The notes beneath the pieces are model-generated. The model saw only the letters and a list, made by a program, of their open reading frames with translations, was not told where the DNA came from and did not search any database. From assembly GCA_945928865.1 (NCBI GenBank), contig CAMENZ010000001.1, forward strand, positions 186,001-250,000: 64,000 bases of DNA. Reading direction: 5' to 3'. Shown in pieces: positions 45,355 through 54,489 of this stretch. The translations under genes and the position numbers were made by a program. Source of the DNA: an uncultured Clostridia bacterium. Lineage in GTDB: Bacteria; Bacillota; Clostridia; Peptostreptococcales; Anaerovoracaceae. How positions within the stretch are numbered: the stretch's first letter is position 1; each line of letters begins with the position of its first letter.

Positions 45355-46048
45355 TTAGTCCACCTCCTAATTTTTCTATAAATATGCTTTCTACAGTTGC
45401 ACCTTCTAAAGATAGAAGACTGCCTTCAAAGGCAAGTTTACCATTAGCCAGAATTCCTAAGTAATCGCATATATCTTCCATTTCTTTAGCATTGTGAGAT
45501 GATATTAAAACAGTCATCTCTCTATCGGCAACTGCTTCCATTAAGTAATGACGAAGTTTAAGTCTGATAATAGGGTCTAAGCCGTCTATTGGTTCATCTA
45601 AAATTAAGTAGTCAGGTTGAGCTGACATGGCTAGTATGAAAGCCGCTTGCTTTCTCATACCTTTACTGAATTTACCTAAGTTTTGATTAGGTTTAAGCTG
45701 AAAACTTCTCAGCATTTCGTCGAAAATTGGCTGGCTCCAGTTCTTATATATTTTAGAAAAATATGAAGCCATATCTGTTAAGCTATAACCTCTAAAAAAG
45801 AATATTTCATCAGGAATTATTATGAGCCTTTGTTTTAAATTTTCATTATCTAAGATAGGTTCACCATCTACAGTTATTTCTCCTGAATCTGCTTTTAAAA
45901 ATCCGGCAATGTGCTTGATTACTGTGGTTTTACCCGCACCATTTAAGCCCATTAGACCGTATATGGAACCCTTTGGAACTGTAAGGCTTAGATTATCTAG
46001 AGCCTTATAGGACTCAAAGGTTTTAGATACATTTTCTAATTTAATCAT
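45347..46048 (-). CDS. ABC transporter ATP-binding protein
   Basis: A 233-residue ATPase with Walker A GLNGAGKTT, signature FSKGMRKQ, Walker B YLILDEPIDGLDP and switch histidine ISSHNAKE. The start at 46048 is chosen because AAGGAGGTAAAAAGG lies before it and MIKLENVSKTF is the standard beginning; it overlaps the regulator's stop by 8 bases. Second member of a GntR-ABC-permease operon, likely an exporter for cell-envelope stress. Confidence 0.92.
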   Translation of the reverse strand: MIKLENVSKTFESYKALDNLSLTVPKGSIYGLMGLNGAGKTTVIKHIAGFLKADSGEITVDGEPILDNENLKQRLIIIPDEIFFFRGYSLTDMASYFSKIYKNWSQPIFDEMLRSFQLKPNQNLGKFSKGMRKQAAFILAMSAQPDYLILDEPIDGLDPIIRLKLRHYLMEAVADREMTVLISSHNAKEMEDICDYLGILANGKLAFEGSLLSLEGATVESIFIEKLGGGLNV

Positions 46049-46448
46049 CCTTTTTACCTCCTTTGCAAGATAGACATTCTTCGCCATTTATGATACTTAA
46101 AACAACTTCCTTAGCCTTATCAAAATCCAAACCCATATACATAAGTTGTTTGAAAGCATCTAATAGCTTCGCCTTAACTTTTTCCAGTTCAACTGAATCT
46201 AATACTATGTCTTTTTTATCAGTTACAAAGGTCCCCACACCACTGACTGTATAAACATAGCCCTGTCTTTCTAATTCTCTATAGGCTTTTTGAACCGTAT
46301 TAGGATTCACCGCTATATACTTGGAAAGCTCACGAACGGAGGGCAGCTTAGATTCAGATGCTAAAACATCGGTCATTATAAGTTCTTTTAAATTATCCAT
46401 TACTTGTTCGTAAATAGATTTACGACTTTTTAAATCTAATTGAAACAT
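46041..46448 (-). CDS. GntR-family (YtrA-like) repressor
   Basis: A 135-residue winged-helix regulator (SIYEQVMDNLKELI, KLPSVRELSKYIAVNPNTVQKAY) with a short C-terminal tail ending in a CLSCKGG cluster. The start is placed at 46448, after AAAGGGGAA; the frame continues upstream but without a site. It heads the ABC operon, and a partly symmetrical AGTGTAC...GTACACT operator lies upstream. The cysteines in the tail are unusual for the subfamily and may sense redox or metal state. Confidence 0.9.
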   Translation of the reverse strand: MFQLDLKSRKSIYEQVMDNLKELIMTDVLASESKLPSVRELSKYIAVNPNTVQKAYRELERQGYVYTVSGVGTFVTDKKDIVLDSVELEKVKAKLLDAFKQLMYMGLDFDKAKEVVLSIINGEECLSCKGGKKDD

Positions 46449-46494
46449 AATTTCCCCTTTCTTATAATTTATTGAGAACCCCTTCTCAGTATGT

Positions 46495-46524
46495 AGTGTA
46501 CCATAGTACATAGTACACTGTCAA
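46495..46524 (-). promoter_or_regulatory. Operator and promoter of the second GntR-ABC operon
   Basis: AGTGTAC (46495) and GTACACT (46513) form inverted 7-bp arms with a partly symmetrical centre, like YtrA-family sites. A TTGACA -35 box on the minus strand (46519-46524) touches the operator, and TACACT can serve as the -10 box. Repression by the gene's own product is inferred. Confidence 0.6.
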
Positions 46525-46565
46525 CACTTTCTTTTGAATTTTTTTAGGAGAGGGGAAGAAGAGGG

Positions 46566-46760
46566 CTGGTAATTTATGGTAAAAGTGGGTGATTGCTTCA
46601 AAATAGTGCTGTTTTAAGATTTTTTAGGATGTTGACACTATTTCGTGCTTACAATCTGCATTTCACAGTACTTTTAGCCATTAAGCATATTAAAAGCTGT
46701 TCTGCTTTCTCAAAATAGCTTAAAACCAATATATACAGCGGTTGTTACCAACTCTTTTTG
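46566..46760. repeat. Dispersed non-coding repeat, copy C (shortened, inverted)
   Basis: On the minus strand, 46643-46566 matches the right end of copies A and B (AGTGTCAACATCCT, AAAACAGCACTATTTTGAAGC, TACCATAAATTACCAG). Only about 10 bases away, 46680-46653 matches the left end of copy A (TGGCTAAAAGTACTGTGAAATG). So copy C joins both ends with the middle missing. TTTGTCCTATAAGTC at 46757 resembles a phrase downstream of copy A. The stretch holds no gene. Confidence 0.7.
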
Positions 46761-46782
46761 TCCTATAAGTCTTAATTCCCAT

Positions 46783-46828
46783 AAAAAAGCACTATCCTAA
46801 AGGCGATCATAAGCCTATTGAATAGTGC
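46783..46828 (-). terminator. Terminator of the UPF0210 operon
   Basis: On the minus strand GCACTAT and ATAGTGC pair, with an inner AGGC/GCCT stem, and are followed by six T. It ends the operon that starts with the radical SAM gene. Confidence 0.75.
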
Positions 46829-46850
46829 ATATATTTTGGTCATATTAGTT

Positions 46851-48209
46851 TTAGTTTTTTAAGCTCTGTAGTGGAGCAGGAATTCTGCCACCTCTGGAAA
46901 TCATCTTAGATGGGGATTTTGTATTAACTTTCATAATTGGTCCGCTACCTAAAAGTCCTCCAAAATCTAATTCGCTACCATCTTCAACACCAATTGCCGG
47001 TATTAGTCTAACGGCAGTGGTTTTTGAGTTGACCATACCTATAGCTGCTTCATCTGCTATAATTGCAGATATGGTTTCTGATGTAGTGTCTCCCGGAACC
47101 ACTATCATATCTAAACCTACAGAGCAAACAGCTGTCATGGCTTCTAATTTTTCTATGGAGAGAACGCCATCACGGGCTGCTGCAATCATGCCGGCATCTT
47201 CGCTTACAGGGATGAAAGCTCCCGATAAGCCTCCAACAGAGGATGATGCCATAACACCACCTTTTTTAACCGCATCATTTAGCATAGCAAGGGCTGCTGT
47301 AGTACCATGAGCTCCGCATTGTTCCAGTCCTATCTCTTCTAAAATATGGGCTACGGAATCTCCGATAGCAGGAGTAGGGGCTAAGGATAAGTCTATAATA
47401 CCAAATGGTACATTGAGCATTTTTGAAGCTTCGGAGCCAACTAATTGTCCCATTCTGGTGATTTTGAAGGCAGTTTTCTTAATTAGTTCAGCCACTTCGT
47501 TTAGAGGGGCATCATCCGGAAGCTTTGCAAGGGCTGCACGAACTACGCCGGGTCCGCTTACACCTACATTTAATACAACATCCGGTTCGCCCACACCGTG
47601 GAAGGCTCCAGCCATAAATGGATTATCTTCAGGTGCATTACAGAAAACTACTAATTTAGCCGCACCTATACATTGTTTATCTTGAGTAAGTTTAGCACTT
47701 TCTCTAACTATACGACCCATAAGGGCTACTGCATCCATATTGATACCTGCCTTGGTGGAGCCAATGTTTACAGATGAACAAACCATATCCGTAAGGCTTA
47801 GAGCTCTTGGGATAGAAGCTATAAGTTCTTTATCTCCGGCGCTAAAGCCTTTTTGTACTAAAGCACTATAGCCCCCTATGAAATTAATCCCTATATCCTT
47901 AGCTACCTTATCGAGTGTGAGTGCATATTTTACAGGATCTCCGCCGCTTACGGCTACTAACATGGAAATAGGTGTAACACTTACTCTTTTATTTACAATA
48001 GGAATTCCATATTTTTTTTCTATGTATTCTCCGGTTTTCACCAAGTCCTTAGCTTTTTCATATATTTTGTTGTAAACCTTTTCACAGGAAATATCAATAT
48101 CACTATGGGCACAGTCTAATAGAGATATCCCCATAGTTATAGTTCTAATATCTAAGTTTTCCTCCTGTATCATGGTGATGGTTTCCATTATATCGTTGAG
48201 ATTAAGCAT
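46851..48209 (-). CDS. UPF0210 (PFL/DUF711) family protein
   Basis: A 452-residue protein with the conserved features of UPF0210: [20 protein letters not shown] near the start, [22 protein letters not shown], and [26 protein letters not shown] at the end. The fold is related to pyruvate formate-lyase-like/DUF711 proteins; the function is unknown. It is always found beside a small ACT protein, as here, 9 bases downstream of it, so the pair probably acts together, with the ACT protein as sensor. Confidence 0.93.
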   Translation of the reverse strand: MLNLNDIMETITMIQEENLDIRTITMGISLLDCAHSDIDISCEKVYNKIYEKAKDLVKTGEYIEKKYGIPIVNKRVSVTPISMLVAVSGGDPVKYALTLDKVAKDIGINFIGGYSALVQKGFSAGDKELIASIPRALSLTDMVCSSVNIGSTKAGINMDAVALMGRIVRESAKLTQDKQCIGAAKLVVFCNAPEDNPFMAGAFHGVGEPDVVLNVGVSGPGVVRAALAKLPDDAPLNEVAELIKKTAFKITRMGQLVGSEASKMLNVPFGIIDLSLAPTPAIGDSVAHILEEIGLEQCGAHGTTAALAMLNDAVKKGGVMASSSVGGLSGAFIPVSEDAGMIAAARDGVLSIEKLEAMTAVCSVGLDMIVVPGDTTSETISAIIADEAAIGMVNSKTTAVRLIPAIGVEDGSELDFGGLLGSGPIMKVNTKSPSKMISRGGRIPAPLQSLKN

Positions 48210-48218
48210 TCTGTCCTC

Positions 48219-48482
48219 CTAAATTCTGTGCATTGAGTTAAAAATATCTTCGTGCATTACACGAACTACCATATCTGGAACGGAAGCTCTGATGTGCATT
48301 TCCAATTCATCTAATTGACAGGAAAGGTCTTCAATATTGATTACCATAACCATACAAAAATACCCATCTAATACAGATTGAGTTACTTCATAAACATTGG
48401 CATTTTTATCAGCACAGTCACCTGCTACCTTAGCTAAAATTCCCACCATGTCCTTACCGATTACTGTTACAACTGCTTTCAT
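48219..48482 (-). CDS. ACT-domain protein (UPF0237 family)
   Basis: An 87-residue single ACT domain (VVTVIGKDMVGILAKVAGDCA, then VYEVTQSVLDGYFCMVM). Such proteins bind small ligands such as amino acids or nucleotides. It is coupled to the UPF0210 gene downstream, and its ATG overlaps the stop of the radical SAM gene upstream by 4 bases. The ligand is unknown. Confidence 0.92.
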   Translation of the reverse strand: MKAVVTVIGKDMVGILAKVAGDCADKNANVYEVTQSVLDGYFCMVMVINIEDLSCQLDELEMHIRASVPDMVVRVMHEDIFNSMHRI

Positions 48483-49528
48483 TTTAATCCTCCTAATTTT
48501 TCAGGTGCAAAATCCGCCTGCACCAGATATTCTTCATCTTCTAAACTTAAACCTAGCTGAAAGTCTTTATAGTAGGAAAAGTTCAGTTGGGCATATTTTG
48601 AACTAAAATATTTACGATTTTCGGCTTTGTGGCCAAATATATTACCAAAAGACTTTTCATTAGCAATTATTTTAACATTAAAAGTATGATTTGGGTAATA
48701 TAATTTTTTGATTTGATCCTCTATTTCGTCTCTGGCAATTCTACCTTCGATTAATTGTCGGAAAGCGGGATGGAATCCAATTTCATCAGACATAATTTCA
48801 CTGGACTTTAAGCCTACTCTTATTATGTTTATGCCTGCTTTATGTAAAATTTTATACATTTCTTTCGTTCTAAGAATGGCATCTTCTGCTTCTAAAGGCT
48901 TATAATCGCCTCTTAAATACATTTCATACAGCTCTGTATCAGCTATGGTTACAGTAGGATATAGTCTAGCGATTTCAGGATTTAATTTAACTGTTTCCTT
49001 GGCTGAAAAAATATCTTTTTCCAAGTCGTCCTCAGGTAAGCCTACCATTAGCTGAATTCCTAGGGTAAAGCCATAGGCTTTAACTAGTCGGCAGGCTTCG
49101 TATATAACCTTTGCGTTATGGCCTCTGCCGGAGGCTTCTAAAACAGTTTCATCAAAGGATTGTACGCCTAATTCTATGACATCTACACTATAGTTTTTTA
49201 AATTTTCTAGAATTTTTAAATTTATATAATCTGGTCTGGTAGAGAGATGTATTAAATTTATCTTTCCCAAGTCCTTATATTTTTTAGCTATTTTAAGAAA
49301 TTGATTTTGTTCTTCTAAGGGGAGTCCTGTAAAGGAACCGCCATAAAAGGAAATTTCAACAGTTTCTACATTATCTAAGGTGGTGAGCCACTGATTTATG
49401 GTTTCTTCTGCCATTTGAGGAGTAATATCACCATTTCTGGAGGTTATTTTCCTTTGATTACAAAATACGCAGTCGTGGGGGCAACCTCTATGAGATATGA
49501 AAATTGGTATAATAGCGTGTTTTTTCAT
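48479..49528 (-). CDS. Radical SAM protein (Elp3-like, without acetyltransferase domain)
   Basis: A 349-residue enzyme with the 4Fe-4S motif CPHDCVFC (CxxxCxxC, about residues 16-23), FYGGSFTGLP, the LSTRPDYI and VIELGVQSFDE blocks, and a C-terminal part with DEIGFHPAFRQL. The pattern is that of Elp3/radical SAM family members without the GNAT domain, often called radical SAM protein of unknown role in Firmicutes. One exact word lies near its 3' end (48508), inside a GGTGCA/TGCACC hairpin. The same transcript carries the ACT-UPF0210 pair. Confidence 0.85.
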   Translation of the reverse strand: MKKHAIIPIFISHRGCPHDCVFCNQRKITSRNGDITPQMAEETINQWLTTLDNVETVEISFYGGSFTGLPLEEQNQFLKIAKKYKDLGKINLIHLSTRPDYINLKILENLKNYSVDVIELGVQSFDETVLEASGRGHNAKVIYEACRLVKAYGFTLGIQLMVGLPEDDLEKDIFSAKETVKLNPEIARLYPTVTIADTELYEMYLRGDYKPLEAEDAILRTKEMYKILHKAGINIIRVGLKSSEIMSDEIGFHPAFRQLIEGRIARDEIEDQIKKLYYPNHTFNVKIIANEKSFGNIFGHKAENRKYFSSKYAQLNFSYYKDFQLGLSLEDEEYLVQADFAPEKLGGLK

Positions 49529-49642
49529 TATTTTAATACCTTTTCTAAAAATTAACTTGTTCTATTTTAACACATTTTTAGCCTTATTGCATTATTGATT
49601 TAAGATATAAATAGTGATAAAATATTCTTAAAATTTTGAAGG

Positions 49643-50197
49643 GTGGTGGTGTGCTTGCCTAAGAATCTATACATAGTTTTAAGCAAGACAAATACTAAGG
49701 TTGGACAGGCTATAAGACTGATAACATGGAATGACTATAATCATGTTTCTATTTCTTTGGATGAAAGTTTACAACCTTTGTATTCCTTTGCTAGAAGGAA
49801 AAATGGCAGCCCTTTAGATGGTGGGTTTGTAGAAGAATCTTGGTTGAGATACTTATATAGAGATAAGGATGCTAAAGTTAAAGTGTTTACATTGCCTGTA
49901 GAAGATAAGATTTATAATGAAATCGCAGACCATATTAAGAAGATGCAGGAAAATAATAATAAATTTGATTATGATTTTAAGGGCCTGATTTTAAAAAGAG
50001 AGCATGAAATAAATAGAACCTGTGTAAGTTTTGCTGAGGATATTTTGAGAATTGCAAGTAATAATAAAAACCTTAATTTGCGAAATATAAAGGAAATAGC
50101 CATGTATTTAAGAGGGAGTGCAGAAGAGGAAAGGGTTATTAGAGCCTCTGAAAAAGAGGCTTTTGTTTGGGGAAATGACAGGTATTATGAGGAATAA
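49643..50197 (+). CDS. Permuted papain-like (NlpC/P60-related) hydrolase-like protein
   Basis: A 184-residue protein with NHVSISLD (His) near residue 33 and TCVSFAEDIL (Cys) near 131, in the order His-then-Cys of permuted NlpC/P60 enzymes such as YiiX. The YSFARR and FDYDFKGL stretches between them fit this fold. No signal peptide is present, so it may act in the cytoplasm on lipid or peptide bonds. The start is uncertain: GTG codons repeat at 49643-49651, and TTG 49655 (LPKNLYIV) is a better-spaced choice behind AAGGGTGG. Confidence 0.65.
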   Translation: MVVCLPKNLYIVLSKTNTKVGQAIRLITWNDYNHVSISLDESLQPLYSFARRKNGSPLDGGFVEESWLRYLYRDKDAKVKVFTLPVEDKIYNEIADHIKKMQENNNKFDYDFKGLILKREHEINRTCVSFAEDILRIASNNKNLNLRNIKEIAMYLRGSAEEERVIRASEKEAFVWGNDRYYEE

Positions 50198-50243
50198 TCA
50201 CCAAAATCACAAATTAAAAACTTAACCAACACACATTTACCTA

Positions 50244-50272
50244 TTGACATAGTAGGTGAATGGGTTTATAAT
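50244..50272 (+). promoter_or_regulatory. Promoter of the iscS-iscU-cysK-rrf2 cluster
   Basis: TTGACA (50244) and TATAAT (50267), 17 bases apart, both consensus. ACCTA and TAGGT flank the -35 box as short inverted repeats (50239-50257), and AGGTG/CACCT flank the -10 region; both could serve an Rrf2-type repressor. Confidence 0.8.
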
Positions 50273-50357
50273 GCACCTATAAAATACAAATTAATGGATT
50301 TTACTAAAGAGACTGAAAGTTTTTGTTTGAAACGGAAGTCTTCATAGGAGGATGAAA

Positions 50358-51548
50358 ATGGCTAAAATATATGCAGATAATGCTGCGACTACTAAGATGA
50401 GCAGAAGGGCTATAGATACCATGGTTAAATGCATGGAAGAATATTATGGCAACCCTTCCAGCCTTTATGAAGTAGGACAAGAGGCACAAGAAAAATTGAC
50501 TGAAGCTAGGGAAAAGGTGGCTAGACTTTTAGGATGTGAGGCAAGAGAAATTATTTTCACATCAGGTGGAAGTGAAGCTGATAACCAAGCTATTATATCG
50601 GCAGCTAAATTAGGTGCTAAAAAAGATAAAAAACATATTATATCCACAGCTTTTGAACATCATGCTGTACTTCATACTTTGAATAAGTTGGAAAAAGAAG
50701 GTTTTGAAGTAACTCTTTTAGATGTGCATGAAAATGGTTTGGTAACGCCGGAGCAGGTGGAAGAAGCTATTAGACCGGATACTTGTTTGGTAACGATTAT
50801 GTATGCTAATAATGAAATAGGTACAATTCAGCCAATTAAAGAAATCGGTAAAATTTGTAAAGAAAAGGGAGTTCTGTTCCACACTGATGCAGTTCAGGTA
50901 GCAGGACAGCTTCATATAGATGTAAAAGAACAGAATATAGATATGTTATCTATATCTGCTCATAAGTTCCACGGACCTAAGGGTGCAGGAGCTTTATATG
51001 CTAGAAAAGGAATTGTGATTACCAATTTAATTGAAGGCGGAGCTCAGGAAAGAGGCAAGAGAGCAGGTACTGAAAATGTTCCGGCTATCTGTGCTATGGC
51101 TGAAGCCTTAGAAGAAGCTTGCGAAAAAATTGAAAAAAAGACAGCTAAACTTTTAGAAATGAGAGAAGTTTTAATTGAAGGTATTTCTAAGATTCCTCAT
51201 TCTATTTTAAATGGAGATAAAGAAAAGAGATTACCGGGAAATGTTCATTTCTGTTTTGAGGGTATAGAAGGTGAAGCATTACTTTTGTTGATGGATGATA
51301 AAGGAATTTGTGCATCTTCAGGAAGTGCTTGTACATCCGGTTCATTAGATCCAAGCCATGTACTGCTGGCTATAGGCAGACCTCATGAAATTGCTCATGG
51401 TTCTATTAGACTAAGCCTTTCAGAAGAAAATACTATGGAAGAAATGCCTAAGATTATTAAGGCATTAGAAGAAGTAGTTACATACTTAAGAAGAATTTCT
51501 CCTGTGTGGCGTGATTTAGAACAGGGAAAAGTAGAACATATAATTTAA
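50358..51548 (+). CDS. iscS: Cysteine desulfurase (IscS/NifS type)
   Basis: A 396-residue PLP enzyme that moves sulfur from cysteine to the IscU scaffold. It has YADNAATTKMS at the start, GGSEADNQAI, the PLP lysine in SAHKFHGPKGAG (about 203), and the catalytic loop CASSGSACTSGSLDPSHVL (about 321-340) of group I desulfurases. ATG 50358 is chosen over ATG 50352 because AGGAGG lies 6 bases before it. It is followed by iscU, cysK and an Rrf2 regulator, forming a cysteine/Fe-S unit. Confidence 0.95.
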   Translation: MAKIYADNAATTKMSRRAIDTMVKCMEEYYGNPSSLYEVGQEAQEKLTEAREKVARLLGCEAREIIFTSGGSEADNQAIISAAKLGAKKDKKHIISTAFEHHAVLHTLNKLEKEGFEVTLLDVHENGLVTPEQVEEAIRPDTCLVTIMYANNEIGTIQPIKEIGKICKEKGVLFHTDAVQVAGQLHIDVKEQNIDMLSISAHKFHGPKGAGALYARKGIVITNLIEGGAQERGKRAGTENVPAICAMAEALEEACEKIEKKTAKLLEMREVLIEGISKIPHSILNGDKEKRLPGNVHFCFEGIEGEALLLLMDDKGICASSGSACTSGSLDPSHVLLAIGRPHEIAHGSIRLSLSEENTMEEMPKIIKALEEVVTYLRRISPVWRDLEQGKVEHII

Positions 51549-51601
51549 TATAAAGAGTAATTAAGAAAGAAAAAATAAATTGAAAAGAAAAAATCGGCGT
51601 A

Positions 51602-51612
51602 GGCGGATTTTG
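51602..51612 (+). repeat. Copy of the 11-bp word in the iscS-iscU gap
   Basis: GGCGGATTTTG lies 15 bases before the iscU start, next to its AGGAGG site, and a near-inverted AAAATCGGC stands just before it (from 51589). Confidence 0.65.
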
Positions 51613-51626
51613 TAGGAGGATTTAAA

Positions 51627-52010
51627 ATGGCATTATATAGTGAACAAGTTATGGATCATTTCCGTAACCCAAGAAATTTAGGAGCAATTGAAGATGCAGA
51701 TGCAATTGGTGAAGTTGGCAATGCAACTTGTGGAGATATTATGAGAATATATCTCAAAATTAATGATGAAGTTATTACAGATATAAAGTTTGAAACTTTC
51801 GGATGTGGAAGTGCTATAGCTTCCAGCTCTATGGCTACTGAACTTATTAAAGGAAAGACTATTTCTGAAGCTTTAGCTTTAACTAATAAGGCGGTAACAG
51901 AGGCATTAGGCGGACTTCCTGCTCATAAGATTCACTGTTCAGTATTAGCAGAGGAAGCTATACAGGCTGCTATAGAGGACTATAGAAAGAGACAAGAAAG
52001 TAAGAACTAA
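51627..52010 (+). CDS. iscU: Fe-S cluster scaffold protein IscU/NifU-N
   Basis: A 127-residue scaffold with the three cluster cysteines in [24 protein letters not shown] and [11 protein letters not shown], plus the conserved Asp in CGD and Lys in PAHKIH. It starts [17 protein letters not shown], the usual beginning. It receives sulfur from IscS. GTAGGAGGATT precedes the ATG. It lies 17 bases before cysK. Confidence 0.96.
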   Translation: MALYSEQVMDHFRNPRNLGAIEDADAIGEVGNATCGDIMRIYLKINDEVITDIKFETFGCGSAIASSSMATELIKGKTISEALALTNKAVTEALGGLPAHKIHCSVLAEEAIQAAIEDYRKRQESKN

Positions 52011-52027
52011 CCGAGAAAGGTGAGAAT

Positions 52028-52960
52028 ATGAAAAAGATTTTTAGGTCGGCTGAAGACTTAATAGGTAAGACTCCTTTGGTTCAGTTGACTAATATAGAAA
52101 AGAAGCTGGGGCTTAAGGCACATTTATTAGCAAAGCTGGAATATTTTAATCCGGCAGGTTCTGTTAAGGACAGAATAGGACAGGCTATGATAGATGAGGC
52201 TGAGAGAACAGGTTTACTTAAGGAAGATTCTGTAATTATAGAACCTACCAGTGGAAATACAGGCATTGGTTTAGCCAGTGTAGCTGCTATTAGAGGGTAT
52301 AGGACTATAATTGTTATGCCGGAAACCATGTCTGTGGAAAGAAGAAAAATGATGAAGGCCTATGGTGCAGAGTTGGTTTTAACAGAGGGTGCACTGGGAA
52401 TGAAAGGTGCAATTTCTAAGGCTTGTGAATTGGCAAAGGAAATACCTAATAGTTTCATACCTTCTCAATTTGAAAATCCTGCAAATCCACAGATTCATTT
52501 TAGAACTACAGGACCTGAAATTTATCAGGATACGGATGGTCAGGTAGATATGTTTGTGGCAGGCGTGGGTACAGGTGGTACAGTTACAGGAGTGGGCAAG
52601 TATTTGAAATCGCAAAATCCGAATATTCAAATTATTGCTGTAGAGCCTGATGCTTCACCGGTATTATCACATGGTACGGCAGGAAAGCATAAAATTCAGG
52701 GAATTGGAGCAGGTTTTGTGCCTGATACTTTAGAACTTTCTGTTTTAGATAAGGTGATGACTGTATCTAATGAAGAAGCCTTTGAAAATGCAAGGCTTAT
52801 GGGGAAATATGAGGGTCTTCTGGTGGGGATTTCCTCCGGAGCGGCTCTTAAAGCAGCTATTGAGTTAGCAGAAAAAGAAGAAAATGCAGACAAAAATATT
52901 GTGGTTTTAATTCCGGATACAGGAATGCGTTATTTGTCTACAGAACTTTTTTCAGAATAG
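52028..52960 (+). CDS. cysK: Cysteine synthase A (O-acetylserine sulfhydrylase)
   Basis: A 310-residue PLP enzyme that makes cysteine from O-acetylserine and sulfide. The PLP lysine is in [11 protein letters not shown] (about 44), then [14 protein letters not shown] and [15 protein letters not shown], with [10 protein letters not shown] at the end. In Bacillus CysK also binds the Rrf2-type regulator CymR; here the next gene encodes an Rrf2 protein, so a similar link is possible. Confidence 0.95.
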   Translation: MKKIFRSAEDLIGKTPLVQLTNIEKKLGLKAHLLAKLEYFNPAGSVKDRIGQAMIDEAERTGLLKEDSVIIEPTSGNTGIGLASVAAIRGYRTIIVMPETMSVERRKMMKAYGAELVLTEGALGMKGAISKACELAKEIPNSFIPSQFENPANPQIHFRTTGPEIYQDTDGQVDMFVAGVGTGGTVTGVGKYLKSQNPNIQIIAVEPDASPVLSHGTAGKHKIQGIGAGFVPDTLELSVLDKVMTVSNEEAFENARLMGKYEGLLVGISSGAALKAAIELAEKEENADKNIVVLIPDTGMRYLSTELFSE

Positions 52961-53050
52961 TCCATAAGGCTAATTAATAAAAGTAAATTATAATGCTTAA
53001 ACCTTAGTTGATATGGTTTGAGTGTAGGATTAAAGATATGAGGTGATGTT

Positions 53051-53464
53051 TTGATTATATCTACAAGAGGCAGATATGCTCTTAGGGTAATGGTTGATCT
53101 GGCAGAACAGGGTACAGATAGTTATATACCTTTGAGAGATATTTCAAGTAGACAGGAAATTTCACAAAAGTATTTGGAAAGCATTATGACCTTGCTATCT
53201 AAAAATAAAATGGTAGATGGTATGCATGGAAAAGGTGGAGGTTATAGATTAAACAAGGCACCTAAGGATTATAGGGTAGGGGATATTTTAAGGCTTACTG
53301 AAAAAAGTCTTTCTCCTGTTTCTTGTTTAGGACTTGAAGAGGGCTGTTGTGAAAACTCCACTGAGTGTAGAACTCTACCTCTATGGAACAAACTTAGTGA
53401 TATGATAAATGAATATTTAGACGGTGTTACAATTTCAGATTTAATGCGTAAGGAGAAAACCTGA
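53051..53464 (+). CDS. Rrf2-family regulator (IscR/CymR-like, cysteine-rich)
   Basis: A 137-residue DNA-binding protein with MIISTRGRYALRVMVDLAEQG, a winged helix (IPLRDISSRQEISQKYLESIM) and GKGGGYRLNKAP. The C-terminal part has SCLGLEEGCCENSTEC, which could supply three Fe-S ligands as in IscR. Its position after iscS-iscU-cysK and before no other cys gene suggests it controls cysteine synthesis and Fe-S assembly by feedback. TTG 53051 after TGAGGTGATG is the start. CymR has no such cysteine cluster, so an Fe-S sensor is more likely. Confidence 0.88.
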   Translation: MIISTRGRYALRVMVDLAEQGTDSYIPLRDISSRQEISQKYLESIMTLLSKNKMVDGMHGKGGGYRLNKAPKDYRVGDILRLTEKSLSPVSCLGLEEGCCENSTECRTLPLWNKLSDMINEYLDGVTISDLMRKEKT

Positions 53465-53484
53465 ATATAGGTTTTCTCTTTTTT
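53453..53484 (+). terminator. Terminator overlapping the rrf2 stop
   Basis: GAGAAAACCT and AGGTTTTCTC pair perfectly around GAATAT and are followed by a T run. The stop codon of the regulator gene lies in the loop region. Confidence 0.92.
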
Positions 53485-53550
53485 ACAAGTTGGATATTTT
53501 ATAAAATTCAATTTTATAGTATTGAGGTAAAGGGAATAAAAGGGAACATA

Positions 53551-54432
53551 ATGACTGATAAGAAATATGAAGAAATGTATGATGTGGCGATTATAGGAAC
53601 AGGTCCTGCGGGACTTTCTGCTGCTTTAAATATGAAGATTAGAAATAAGTCTATGATTTTAATTGGTAATAAAAATAGCAGCAGAAAAGTTAATATCGCC
53701 AGTGAAGTAAATAATTATTTAGGTTTTCATAAAATAAAAGGTAAAGATTTGGCAGATAATTTCATTAAGCATATTGATGAAATGGGTATAGAAATTGAGG
53801 ATGTAAGGGTTACGATGGCATTTCCTATGGGAAGTTATTACAGCTTACAGACTTCAGAAAATCAAATATTAAATGCAAAATCTATAATTGTAGCTACAGG
53901 AGTCAGCTTCGGCAAAGCCTATGAAAATGAAGAGAGCTTTTTAGGCAGAGGTGTTAGTTACTGCGCAACCTGCGACGCTCCATTATATAAGGGTAAAACT
54001 GTGGCAATTATCGCAGCAACTAAAAAAGAGGAAGCAGAAGCTAATTTTATGGCAGAAGTTGCTGGAACAGTGTATTACATTCCTCTTTATAAGGGAGAAG
54101 TAGAAGTATCTTCCAAAATCCAAGTAATCAAAGATATTCCTAAGGCAATTTTAGGTGGAATGAAAGTTGAAACCTTAGAATTGGAAAATCAGAGCCTTTC
54201 AGTAGATGGCGTTTTTATCTTAAGAGATAGTATCGCTCCTGCACAGCTTATTCCGGGACTTAAGGTGGTCGAAAATTATATAGAAGTTAATAGAAAGATG
54301 GAAACTAATTTAGCCGGTTGTTTCGCTTGTGGAGATATAGTTGGTAGACCTTATCAATATATAAAAGCAGCAGGAGAAGGTAATGTGGCAGCTTTATCAG
54401 CTGTAGCCTATTTGGATGAATTAGAAAAGTAA
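53551..54432 (+). CDS. Thioredoxin reductase-like flavoprotein with degenerate NADPH site (FFTR-like)
   Basis: A 293-residue protein with FAD-binding GTGPAGLSAAL at the start, the redox pair CATC in VSYCATCDAPLY (about 131-134), and the second FAD motif GCFACGDIVGRPYQ near 254. In place of the GGGDSAxxE motif for NADPH it has IAATKKEEAEA, and the HRRxxxR block is absent. This is the pattern of ferredoxin-dependent flavin thioredoxin reductases in clostridia. It is followed by a peroxidase gene, which could use the reduced thioredoxin. It shows no alkyl hydroperoxide reductase features. Confidence 0.85.
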   Translation: MTDKKYEEMYDVAIIGTGPAGLSAALNMKIRNKSMILIGNKNSSRKVNIASEVNNYLGFHKIKGKDLADNFIKHIDEMGIEIEDVRVTMAFPMGSYYSLQTSENQILNAKSIIVATGVSFGKAYENEESFLGRGVSYCATCDAPLYKGKTVAIIAATKKEEAEANFMAEVAGTVYYIPLYKGEVEVSSKIQVIKDIPKAILGGMKVETLELENQSLSVDGVFILRDSIAPAQLIPGLKVVENYIEVNRKMETNLAGCFACGDIVGRPYQYIKAAGEGNVAALSAVAYLDELEK

Positions 54433-54489
54433 TTTTAATATGGCAAAATCCATATATTAAAAATAGAGTTAGAAAAGGAGATTTTGAAA

